From: Methanobacteriota archaeon
GTDB taxonomy: Archaea; Hydrothermarchaeota; Hydrothermarchaeia; Hydrothermarchaeales; JAADFM01
Direction: 5' to 3'
DNA: 5,455 nt
Assembly: GCA_013152845.1 (NCBI GenBank)
Contig: JAADFM010000139.1
Location: 1 to 5,455, forward strand
Below, piece after piece: positions 1 through 5,422 of the stretch. A program made the translations under genes and the position numbers. Each line of letters starts with the position of its first letter. Positions within the stretch are counted from its first letter, which is position 1. The notes beneath the pieces are model-generated. The model did no database searches. It worked only from the letters and a program-made list of their open reading frames with translations, and was not told the DNA's origin.

Positions 1-212
1 TTGGGCCCCAGGCCCGTGATGTCGGTTCCCTGGAAGTACACCTTCCCGTCGTTGGGCTTGTAGATGCCGGTGATGACGTTTATGAGGGTGGACTTGCCCG
101 CCCCGTTGGGGCCCACAAGGCCGAGGATCTCCCCCTCCCGCACCACCATGTCCACGTTCTTGAGGGCCACAAGGCCGCCGAACTTCTTGGTCACACCCCT
201 TGTCTCCAGCAT
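1..212 (-). CDS. livG: LivG-type ABC transporter ATP-binding protein (N-terminal part, runs off the window)
   Basis: This is the ATPase subunit of an ABC importer of the branched-chain/hydrophobic amino acid (HAAT) family; it would sit on the inner face of the membrane and power uptake. Only the first 70 residues are present. The Walker A motif GPNGAGKST is at residues 34-42, with the nucleotide-binding lysine at 40. It is preceded by the family-typical FGGLVAL (11-17) and EGEILGLVG (27-34) and followed by INVITG and the DITGL segment common in LivG rather than LivF proteins. The Q-loop, signature motif and Walker B lie outside the window. The ATG at 212 follows a Shine-Dalgarno-like GGGAG by 4 nt and lies 9 nt after the iorB stop, so it is the third gene of the iorA-iorB operon. 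Family assignment is firm; substrate (branched-chain or aromatic amino acids) is inferred from context. Confidence 0.88.
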   Translation of the reverse strand, partial: MLETRGVTKKFGGLVALKNVDMVVREGEILGLVGPNGAGKSTLINVITGIYKPNDGKVYFQGTDITGLGP

Positions 213-216
213 CCTG

Positions 217-223
217 CTCCCTC
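217..223 (-). promoter_or_regulatory. Ribosome binding site of livG
   Basis: The minus strand reads GAGGGAG, ending 4 nt before the ATG at 212 and overlapping the iorB stop codon. It matches the GGAGG-type anti-16S consensus well enough to support this start, and indicates translational coupling with iorB. Confidence 0.55.
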
Positions 224-815
224 ACGCGAAATATTCCTCTATCTCCTCCCTGCCCAGCCGGAAGGCCTTCAGGTTCATGTCCACGGTCTTGGGGGGCACG
301 GAGCTCGATATGGTCTCCTGCAGCGTCTCCATATCCACCGGGAAGCCCTCGCAGGCCGAGGCCGCCCCCAGCAGGACCACGTTGAGGGTCAGGGGGCTGC
401 CTGCCTTCCTTGCCAGGGCGCTGGCGTCGATGGGGTAGACCTCGGCGAACTCCATGAGGGCCATGACCATGTCCTCCACGTTGGGGTAGGGCCCGATATC
501 CTTCTTGGCCCCCACAGGCGGGACGGGTTCGGTGTTCATGATGCACCGGCCGCCATCCTTTAAAAACTCTGCCTGCCGGGCGGCCTCCAGGGGCTCGAAG
601 GCGATGAGGAAATCCGCACCCTTTTTGGGTATCAGGGGCCCGTGGACGTCCCCGATGCGGACGTGGGATACCACGCTGCCGCCCCTCTGGGCCATGCCGT
701 GGGTCTCGGCCCCCATGACCTTGAGCCCCATGGATATGGCGGCGGTGCCTATGAGGTGGGTGGTCAGGAGTATCCCCTGGCCCCCGACACCGGATATGAG
801 GATGTCAGTCCTCAT
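222..815 (-). CDS. iorB: Indolepyruvate:ferredoxin oxidoreductase, beta subunit
   Basis: This is the small (gamma-domain) subunit of the cytoplasmic indolepyruvate:ferredoxin oxidoreductase. With IorA it converts aryl pyruvates plus CoA to aryl-acetyl-CoA and CO2 and reduces ferredoxin. The protein has 197 residues, the usual family size. SGVGGQGILL (8-17) is the family glycine-rich N-terminal motif, and GAETHGMAQRGGSV (35-48) is the conserved core signature of the 2-oxoacid oxidoreductase gamma domain. The frame stays open upstream, but the ATG at 815 is chosen because the protein then begins as the family does (MRTDILISG) and because a canonical AAGGAGGT lies 5 nt before it. Upstream residues in that frame are an Arg/Ser/Pro-rich shadow of iorA. 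The start overlaps the end of iorA by 11 bp, the usual arrangement for two subunits made in equal amounts. Confidence 0.95.
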   Translation of the reverse strand: MRTDILISGVGGQGILLTTHLIGTAAISMGLKVMGAETHGMAQRGGSVVSHVRIGDVHGPLIPKKGADFLIAFEPLEAARQAEFLKDGGRCIMNTEPVPPVGAKKDIGPYPNVEDMVMALMEFAEVYPIDASALARKAGSPLTLNVVLLGAASACEGFPVDMETLQETISSSVPPKTVDMNLKAFRLGREEIEEYFA

Positions 816-2679
816 CCTTGACCTCCTTGATGGCCTCGTTGGGGCACACGTGGGCGCACAGGAGGCAGCCCGTGCACAGTGCCTCGTCGATGTATGACTT
901 GCCCTCCTTGAAGTTGATGGCCGGGCACGGGATGAGGTTCTTGCAGGCCCGCTCGTAATAGGTGCCGTTCTGGTCCGGGAACCAGCACTGGCAGTCCCAG
1001 TCCTTGCACTTCTCCTCGTCCACCTTGGGCGGGGTCTTCCACAGGCCGAGCTTCTTTGTTGTGAGGGAGCAGGGTTCCTCGGCAATCACCACCGAGACCC
1101 CTTTGTAGTCCAGGGCCTCCTGGAAGACCTTGACGGCCTCGTCCACCTGGAAGGGCTTGACCTTCTTGATGAAACCCGCACCACACGCCTTTGCAATCTC
1201 GGCGAAGTCCACCTGGTGGGTCTTCTCCCCGGTGGCCGTCACGCCAAGGCCGGGATGGGGCTGGAACCCGGTCATGGCCGTGGCCCGGTTGTCCAGGATG
1301 ACTACCGTCATGTTTGCCCTGTTGTAGACCGCATTGATGAGGGCCGGGATGCCCGCGTGGAGGAAGGTGGAGTCCCCGATGAATGCCACGATGTTGTCCT
1401 TCACCCCTGCCTGGAACATGCCCGCACCCTGGCTGATTCCTGCCCCCATGCACAGGCAGGTGTCCATGGTCCGCAGGGGTTCCAGGACCCCCAGGGTGTA
1501 GCACCCGATGTCCCCGGGGTATATCTTCTTCTTTGTTATCTTCTCCAGGGCATAGTAGACCGCCCGGTGGGAGCAGCCCGGGCACATCACCGGCGGCCTG
1601 GGCGGGAGTTCCAGCGGGAGCTTGCGGGAAGGGGTCTTGTAGTCCATCCCCAGGAACCGTGCGATGGCCTCCTTGACCCTGTCCACGTTGAGCTCGGATT
1701 CCCTGGGTACCAGGTCCTTTCCATGGAGTTCCACGTCCCTGGAGGCGGCAAGACCCCTCACGAAGTCCTCCATGTAGGGCTCCAGCTCCTCCACCACCAG
1801 GACCCGGTCCACCCCTTCCAGGAACTCCTCCACCAGGGCCCTGGGCATGGGGTGGGATACGGCCACCTCCAGGACGGAGGGGTTGATGTCCAGCTCCTCC
1901 ACCGCCTCCCTGACGTAGTTCCGGGATACCCCTGAGGTGATGATGCCGTAGTCATCGCCGGAGCTCATCTGGTTGAGCCCGCTCTTGCTTGCGAACTCCT
2001 CCATGGCCTCGAGTTTCCGGTTGAGCACCCCGTGGAGTGGCCGGGCGTGGGAGGGCACGCAGACGAACCTCTCCGGGTCCTTCTCGAACCTCGCCTTCCT
2101 CTTCCTGGCGGGCATCTCCCCGAAGGTGACGCTGCCCCTGGCATGGTTCACCCTGGTGGTGGTCCTCAGCATCACCGGGGTCTGGAACTCTTCGGAGATC
2201 TCGAAGGCCGTCCTGGTGTACTCCAGGGCGCTCTGGGGGTCGTGGGGTTCCAGGCAGAGTATCTTGGCAAAACGCGCCAGGAGGCGGTTGTCCTGCTCGT
2301 TCTGGGAACTGTGGAGGCCGGGGTCGTCGGCCGATACCAGGACCAGCCCGCCCCGGACGCCGGTGTAGGCCAGGGTCACCAGTGGGTCCAGGGCCACGTT
2401 GACCCCCACGTGCTTCATGGCCGCCAGGGCCCGCACGCCGCTGTAGGATGCCCCCACCGCCACCTCCAGGGCCACCTTCTCGTTGACACTCCATTCGGCA
2501 TGGAAACCGAGTCTTTTGGCAAAGGCTGCCAGGGCGTCCAGGACCTCGGAGGAGGGGGTCCCGGGATATGCCGCCGCCACCCCGACACCTGCCTCCATGG
2601 CGCCCCTGGCGATGGCGTGGTTGCCCAAAAGGAAATGTACCCTTCCCGGCGCATCCTCTGCAAGGTCGATTCTGGCCAT
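805..2679 (-). CDS. iorA: Indolepyruvate:ferredoxin oxidoreductase, alpha subunit
   Basis: This is the large catalytic subunit of indolepyruvate:ferredoxin oxidoreductase, a thiamine pyrophosphate and iron-sulphur enzyme in aromatic amino acid fermentation; 624 residues, near the usual family length. Domains in order: N-terminal pyrimidine-binding domain with LLGNHAIARGAMEAG (17-31) and AAYPGTPSSEV (36-46); the SADDPGLHSSQNEQDNR stretch (116-132); a central domain (about 245-345); CPGC at 366-369 opening the TPP domain; the TPP/Mg motif GDST (435-438) closed by DN (463-464); and a C-terminal ferredoxin domain. The last cluster is standard (C602, C605, C608, C612-Pro). The preceding cysteines (558, 563, 565, 579, 585) have odd spacing. 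The ATG at 2679 matches the family N-terminus; GGTGA lies 4 nt before it and a TATA-like box 28 nt before it. The gene follows the DHH gene by 25 nt and overlaps iorB. Confidence 0.96.
   Translation of the reverse strand: MARIDLAEDAPGRVHFLLGNHAIARGAMEAGVGVAAAYPGTPSSEVLDALAAFAKRLGFHAEWSVNEKVALEVAVGASYSGVRALAAMKHVGVNVALDPLVTLAYTGVRGGLVLVSADDPGLHSSQNEQDNRLLARFAKILCLEPHDPQSALEYTRTAFEISEEFQTPVMLRTTTRVNHARGSVTFGEMPARKRKARFEKDPERFVCVPSHARPLHGVLNRKLEAMEEFASKSGLNQMSSGDDYGIITSGVSRNYVREAVEELDINPSVLEVAVSHPMPRALVEEFLEGVDRVLVVEELEPYMEDFVRGLAASRDVELHGKDLVPRESELNVDRVKEAIARFLGMDYKTPSRKLPLELPPRPPVMCPGCSHRAVYYALEKITKKKIYPGDIGCYTLGVLEPLRTMDTCLCMGAGISQGAGMFQAGVKDNIVAFIGDSTFLHAGIPALINAVYNRANMTVVILDNRATAMTGFQPHPGLGVTATGEKTHQVDFAEIAKACGAGFIKKVKPFQVDEAVKVFQEALDYKGVSVVIAEEPCSLTTKKLGLWKTPPKVDEEKCKDWDCQCWFPDQNGTYYERACKNLIPCPAINFKEGKSYIDEALCTGCLLCAHVCPNEAIKEVKDED
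821..828 (-). promoter_or_regulatory. Strong Shine-Dalgarno site of iorB inside the end of iorA
   Basis: The minus strand reads AAGGAGGT, a perfect Shine-Dalgarno core, 5 nt before the iorB ATG at 815. It is embedded in the iorA codons for Lys-Glu-Val near the C-terminus. It fixes the iorB start and shows that internal genes of this operon use SD-led initiation. Confidence 0.8.
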
Positions 2680-2702
2680 CTTTTCACCATTGGTCAGGGA
2701 AG

Positions 2703-2712
2703 TTTTAAATAT
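2703..2712 (-). promoter_or_regulatory. Putative archaeal TATA box for iorA
   Basis: The minus strand reads ATATTTAAAA, the only strongly AT-rich tract near this start in a GC-rich surrounding. Its centre is about 28 nt before the iorA ATG, so transcription by the archaeal TBP/TFB machinery would begin within a few nt of the start codon. It overlaps the stop codon of the upstream DHH gene. The GGTGA at 2684-2688 would fall outside a leaderless transcript but could serve read-through messages from the DHH gene. Confidence 0.5.
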
Positions 2713-3769
2713 TTTGGTTGACCAGGACCTTGAGCCGGTCCAACTCCCCGGCGTCTTCCAGAGAGGTGCTGGCCGCCGCTGCCTTCTTGTGACCCCCGCC
2801 GTGGGCGTCCAGGCCTTCCGCCGCCGTCCGGACGAGGCGGTTGAGGTCAAACTCCCCGGACTGGTTGCGCAGTGAGAACCTGGCCCTGCCTTCCATCTCC
2901 TGGATTATCACCACCACCCTGTCCGGGTACTCCCCGCTCACCACCGTGGCCACCTGGGACTTCTGGGGGTACCTGGACTCCACTCTGTACCAGACGAGGC
3001 GGCCTTCTGCCCTGTGGCGGCGCCGGAAGTCACCGACCAGGCGGCGGAGGTCATCATCAACTGCCTGGAAGTTCTCCAGGAGGGTCCTCGCCGCTTCCGT
3101 TTTCCCCATCAGGAACTCTCTTGGCCCCCCTGCCTCCAGCAGTCCACGGAGGGCGAGCTCGCCTCCCCGGTGCCCACCCCAGAGGAAGGAGGCGTTGAGG
3201 ATGTGGCCGATGCGCCCGAAGGATGTCCTGAAGAGCTTCGGTGTGTCCAGCTCCTTTGTCTCGAAGAGCTCGGGGTAGAGCTCAATGGCCTTCTCCACCA
3301 GGTCCGGCCTCTCCAGGGTCCCGTAGTCCAGGATGGTCCCCACCGCCGCCATCCAGAGGTTGCCGGGCTCGCCGAGGGCATCGTAGACCAGGGCCGAGGC
3401 AGGCATGGGGCGGCCTTCCAGCAGGGGGTTGAAGTAGAGGGTGGATTCAGGGAAATCGTAGTCCGGCACCGGGTGGTGGTCAAGCATGATGCACCGGACC
3501 CCGTGCTCTGCCAGCTCCCGGGCGGAGAGGTCCAGGTCCTTGGCGAAGTCCACCGTGACCACCACGTCGGGCCCCCACTCCTTGATGTCATCCATGAGCT
3601 CGGGGGTGATGGCGGCAGAGCCCCGGGTGGAGAGGAAGCCCACCTCGTTCCTCCTCCTGATATAGCCCACCAGCTGGGCGCCGGAGCATATGCCGTCGCA
3701 GTCGTTGTGAAAGACCACCATGACCCTCTCTGCCTCGAGGCCTTCCAGGGCCTTCCCGACCTGGTCCAT
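2705..3769 (-). CDS. DHH/DHHA1 family phosphoesterase (short RecJ-like protein)
   Basis: This is a DHH-superfamily phosphoesterase of 354 residues, predicted to hydrolyse phosphodiester bonds with two Mn ions. Metal-site motifs are visible in order: HNDCDG (21-26; Asp23, Asp25), Asp74 in VTVDFAKD, the DHH triad at 97-99 in IMLDHHPVP, and Asp148 in GTILDYG. The C-terminal DHHA1 domain ends with the substrate-binding GGGHKKAAA (324-332). It is shorter than bacterial RecJ. Archaeal relatives include RecJ-like exonucleases, GINS-associated nuclease and small-nucleotide phosphodiesterases; the sequence alone does not choose among them. GTG codons at 3811 and 3805 could add 12-14 residues. The ATG at 3769 is preferred because a TATA box (TATAAAAG) lies inside that extension, 27 nt before this ATG, and because DHH proteins usually begin about 20 residues before the first motif. 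It is divergent from hmgA and upstream of iorA on the same strand. Confidence 0.87.
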   Translation of the reverse strand: MDQVGKALEGLEAERVMVVFHNDCDGICSGAQLVGYIRRRNEVGFLSTRGSAAITPELMDDIKEWGPDVVVTVDFAKDLDLSARELAEHGVRCIMLDHHPVPDYDFPESTLYFNPLLEGRPMPASALVYDALGEPGNLWMAAVGTILDYGTLERPDLVEKAIELYPELFETKELDTPKLFRTSFGRIGHILNASFLWGGHRGGELALRGLLEAGGPREFLMGKTEAARTLLENFQAVDDDLRRLVGDFRRRHRAEGRLVWYRVESRYPQKSQVATVVSGEYPDRVVVIIQEMEGRARFSLRNQSGEFDLNRLVRTAAEGLDAHGGGHKKAAAASTSLEDAGELDRLKVLVNQNI

Positions 3770-3791
3770 ATCACAGGATTGCCCGCCGTAT

Positions 3792-3799
3792 CTTTTATA
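3792..3799 (-). promoter_or_regulatory. TATA box of the DHH phosphoesterase gene
   Basis: The minus strand reads TATAAAAG, close to the archaeal TATA consensus, after a purine-rich GGGTGAAG that could act as BRE. Its centre is about 27 nt before the ATG at 3769, and no Shine-Dalgarno site stands before that ATG, so the message is probably leaderless. Confidence 0.6.
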
Positions 3800-3826
3800 C
3801 TTCACCCACACCGCACCAAAAGAATA

Positions 3827-3835
3827 ATATTAAAT
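3827..3835 (+). promoter_or_regulatory. TATA box of hmgA
   Basis: The plus strand reads ATATTAAAT within a longer AT tract (3823-3840), preceded by ACCAAAAG as a possible BRE. Its centre lies about 24 nt before the hmgA ATG at 3855, with no convincing Shine-Dalgarno between, so a leaderless or nearly leaderless message is predicted. The tract is roughly symmetric and could also bind TBP facing the DHH gene. Confidence 0.55.
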
Positions 3836-3854
3836 CAAAACGGATGGATGGACT

Positions 3855-5123
3855 ATGAAGACGTCAAAGATTTCTGGTTTTTACAAGCTTCCCCCCTCCG
3901 AGAGGCTGGAAAAGGTCAAGGAGTTTGCGGGCCTCACCGATGAGGAGGCCGGTTCCATCGCCAGCACCGGCGGCATCGCCATGGAGCAGGCGGACCGGAT
4001 GATAGAGAACGTCATAGGCACCATGGACGTGCCGCTGGGGATTGCCACAAACTTCCTGATAAACGGCAGGGACTACCTCATCCCCATGGCCATCGAGGAA
4101 CCATCGGTGGTGGCCGCAGCCTCCAATGCCGCCAAGATGGCCCGGGCCAAGGGGGGTTTTCAGACATCATCCACCGAGCCCAGGATGATAGGCCAGATTC
4201 AGCTCACAGGTATCGGGGACCCGGAGGAGGCGAAGGAGAGAATCCTGGCCAAAAAGGACGAGCTCCTGGCCCTGGCCAATAAGCAGGACCCGGTCCTTGT
4301 GAAGTTCGGCGGCGGGGCCAGGGACCTGGAGGTGCGCCTCATCGAGACCATGAGGGGCAGGATGGTCATCTGCCACATCATCGTGGACTGCCGGGACGCC
4401 ATGGGGGGCGCTAATGCGGTCAACACCATGGCCGAGGCCATCGCCCCGGAGCTGGAGGAGCTGACCGACGGCAGGGTTTACCTGAGAATCATCTCCAACC
4501 TAGCCGTCCACCGTCTAGCCAGGGCCGAGGCCGTCTTCGCCAAGGAGGCCATCGGCGGTCCCGAGGTGGTGGAGGGCGTCCTCGAGGCCTATGCTTTCGC
4601 CGCCGCCGACCCCTACCGGGCCGCCACCCACAACAAGGGCATTATGAACGGTATCACCGCCATGGTCTTGGCCACAGGTAACGACACCAGGGCCATCGAG
4701 GCCGGGGCCCACGCATATGCCGCTTTGGGCGGGCAGTACAAACCCCTGACCAGCTACGAGAAGAACGAGGACGGGGACCTGGTGGGCCACATCGAGCTGC
4801 CCATGGCTGTGGGCCTCATCGGTGGGGCGACGGCCGTCCATCCTGTGGCAAAGGCGTGCGTCAAGGTCCTGGGTGTCAAGACCGCTGGCGAGTTGGGGGA
4901 GGTCATGGCTGCGGTAGGCCTTGCCCAGAACTTCGCGGCCCTGCGCGCCTTGGCCACCGAGGGTATCCAGAGAGGGCATATGAGCCTGCACGCCCGCAAC
5001 ATCGCTGTTATGGCCGGGGCCGAGGGTGAGGAAGTCGAGAAGGTGGTAGAGGTCCTGGTGGCAGAGAAGAAGGTCCGCGTGGACAGGGCGAAAGAGGTCC
5101 TGAAGGAGATAAGGGGAGGCTGA
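3855..5123 (+). CDS. hmgA: Class II hydroxymethylglutaryl-CoA reductase
   Basis: This enzyme reduces HMG-CoA to mevalonate with two NAD(P)H, the committed step to archaeal isoprenoid lipids. It has 422 residues and aligns end to end, from memory, with the Pseudomonas mevalonii class II enzyme (about 428), so it is full length. Catalytic residues are all present: Glu82 in [10 protein letters not shown], Lys261 in HNKGIMNG, Asp277 in ATGNDTRA, and His375 in GHMSLHARN at the mobile C-terminal flap. ENVIGT (51-56) is the dimer-interface motif. Asp145 in NKQDPV aligns with the Asp146 that sets NADH preference in P. mevalonii. The cofactor motif reads DAMGGAN (181-187), one glycine longer than the usual DAMGAN. 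There are no membrane segments. The ATG at 3855 gives the family N-terminus and has a TATA box 24 nt upstream; the two ATGs just before it are in other frames. Class II rather than class I is confident. Confidence 0.96.
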   Translation: MKTSKISGFYKLPPSERLEKVKEFAGLTDEEAGSIASTGGIAMEQADRMIENVIGTMDVPLGIATNFLINGRDYLIPMAIEEPSVVAAASNAAKMARAKGGFQTSSTEPRMIGQIQLTGIGDPEEAKERILAKKDELLALANKQDPVLVKFGGGARDLEVRLIETMRGRMVICHIIVDCRDAMGGANAVNTMAEAIAPELEELTDGRVYLRIISNLAVHRLARAEAVFAKEAIGGPEVVEGVLEAYAFAAADPYRAATHNKGIMNGITAMVLATGNDTRAIEAGAHAYAALGGQYKPLTSYEKNEDGDLVGHIELPMAVGLIGGATAVHPVAKACVKVLGVKTAGELGEVMAAVGLAQNFAALRALATEGIQRGHMSLHARNIAVMAGAEGEEVEKVVEVLVAEKKVRVDRAKEVLKEIRGG

Positions 5124-5160
5124 GAGTGCAGGAGGCCGGTTGTAAAAATCTTCAAGGAAA

Positions 5161-5169
5161 TTATAAATA
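5161..5169 (+). promoter_or_regulatory. TATA box of a small transcription unit downstream of hmgA
   Basis: The plus strand reads TTATAAATA, close to the archaeal TATA consensus, preceded by purine-rich AAGGAAA as a plausible BRE. Its centre is about 25 nt before the ATG at 5190, so transcription should begin at or next to that ATG. It is the best TATA match in the window. Confidence 0.62.
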
Positions 5170-5189
5170 CCTGAAAGGACAATATAATA

Positions 5190-5312
5190 ATGGCGAAGGA
5201 GAAATCAGGTAAGGCCAACCGGCCAGCTGACGACAAGCCGAGGGGATTATGGTCTGACCATAAGTCCGACGGATATTGTTGGGAGAGGGCCCAGAGGCCG
5301 TTAAAAGGTTGA
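5190..5312 (+). CDS. Possible 40-residue small protein, function unknown
   Basis: I do not recognise this protein. It begins MAKEKSGKAN and ends AQRPLKG; it is charged and basic (many Lys, Arg and Asp, three Trp including the stop-proximal WER), with one Cys (residue 30) and no membrane segment or signal peptide. Support is the well-placed TATA box 25 nt before the ATG and the ATG falling at the expected transcription start. GAAAGGA lies upstream but spaced about 10 nt, so it is a weak ribosome site. Against coding: codon use is less G/C-ending than in the neighbouring genes (two TTA Leu codons), it is very short, and a 17-bp palindrome lies inside it. The transcript may instead be a non-coding RNA whose start happens to contain an ATG. 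Confidence 0.4.
   Translation: MAKEKSGKANRPADDKPRGLWSDHKSDGYCWERAQRPLKG
5247..5263. repeat. Perfect 8-bp inverted repeat with a one-base centre
   Basis: TTATGGTC (5247-5254) and GACCATAA (5256-5263) are exact reverse complements around a single T. After two mismatched or wobble positions the symmetry resumes weakly (GG/CC, then CCG at 5238-5240 against CGG at 5270-5272). A one-base centre cannot form an RNA loop without opening base pairs, so a dimeric protein binding site is as likely as an RNA hairpin. It lies inside the possible small ORF. Confidence 0.5.
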
Positions 5313-5365
5313 GATGCTGGATAAATCTTTGGTGCGGTAACCACGCAACAAAGACTATCGGCATC
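5313..5365 (+). other. Compound 53-nt stem-loop, candidate structured RNA
   Basis: Reading the plus strand as RNA gives a long hairpin with 18 pairs. The outer stem pairs 5313-5320 with 5358-5365 (8 pairs, two of them G-U). A 5/3 internal loop follows (5321-5325 against 5355-5357). The middle stem pairs 5326-5331 with 5349-5354 (6 pairs). A single G/A mismatch (5332, 5348) leads to an inner stem of TGCG with CGCA (5333-5336, 5344-5347), and a 7-nt loop GTAACCA. It begins immediately after the TGA of the 40-codon ORF. It matches no tRNA, H/ACA, C/D box or SRP feature I could find. It could be a 3' UTR element, part of an independent ncRNA, or a processing signal. Confidence 0.45.
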
Positions 5366-5398
5366 AGGACCTGCCTGACTCCAAATTCGCCTTTTTTT
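5364..5398 (+). terminator. Putative terminator: small hairpin followed by seven T
   Basis: TCAGG (5364-5368) pairs with CCTGA (5374-5378) around a 5-nt loop, and a run of seven T lies at 5392-5398. Archaeal RNA polymerase commonly stops at T-runs alone, so the run is the main evidence. The 13-nt gap between hairpin and T-run is longer than in a bacterial intrinsic terminator. It would end the unit that starts near 5190. Confidence 0.45.
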
Positions 5399-5401
5399 AC
5401 G

Positions 5402-5422
5402 ACCTCCACAGACCGTGGAGGT
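5402..5422. repeat. Perfect 8-bp inverted repeat with 5-nt loop
   Basis: ACCTCCAC (5402-5409) and GTGGAGGT (5415-5422) are exact reverse complements around AGACC. It lies just beyond the T-run at 5392-5398, so it is not a plus-strand terminator for the upstream unit. It may belong to a feature that continues past the right edge. The remaining bases (5423-5455) show no supportable gene. Confidence 0.5.

Noticed and set aside
816..1085. N-terminal extension of IorB in the same frame
   Set aside because: The added residues are Arg/Ser/Pro/Thr-rich and lie over the conserved iorA ferredoxin domain; AAGGAGGT fixes the start at 815.
1216..1935. Long plus-strand open frame opposite iorA
   Set aside because: It is antisense to well-conserved iorA codons, has His/Gly/Pro/Val-rich low-complexity content typical of shadow frames in GC-rich DNA, and no promoter or ribosome site.
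3770..3811. GTG start giving a longer DHH protein
   Set aside because: The extension contains the TATAAAAG box and adds no family-conserved residues. A leaderless GTG start at 3805 driven by the AT tract near 3830 is still possible, but less likely.
3014..3943. 309-codon plus-strand open frame opposite the DHH gene and running into hmgA
   Set aside because: It is antisense to the DHH motifs, shows no recognisable domain, and overlaps the start of hmgA out of frame.
5313..5365. H/ACA guide RNA or tRNA identity for the compound stem-loop
   Set aside because: There is no ACA after the lower stem, the internal loop is too small for a guide pocket, no k-turn is visible, and no tRNA cloverleaf or T-loop consensus can be drawn.
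5161..5409. 82-codon minus-strand open frame in the terminal region
   Set aside because: It begins with GTG inside a hairpin, has no ribosome site or TATA box, lies antisense to the better-supported plus-strand unit, and has no recognisable motif.
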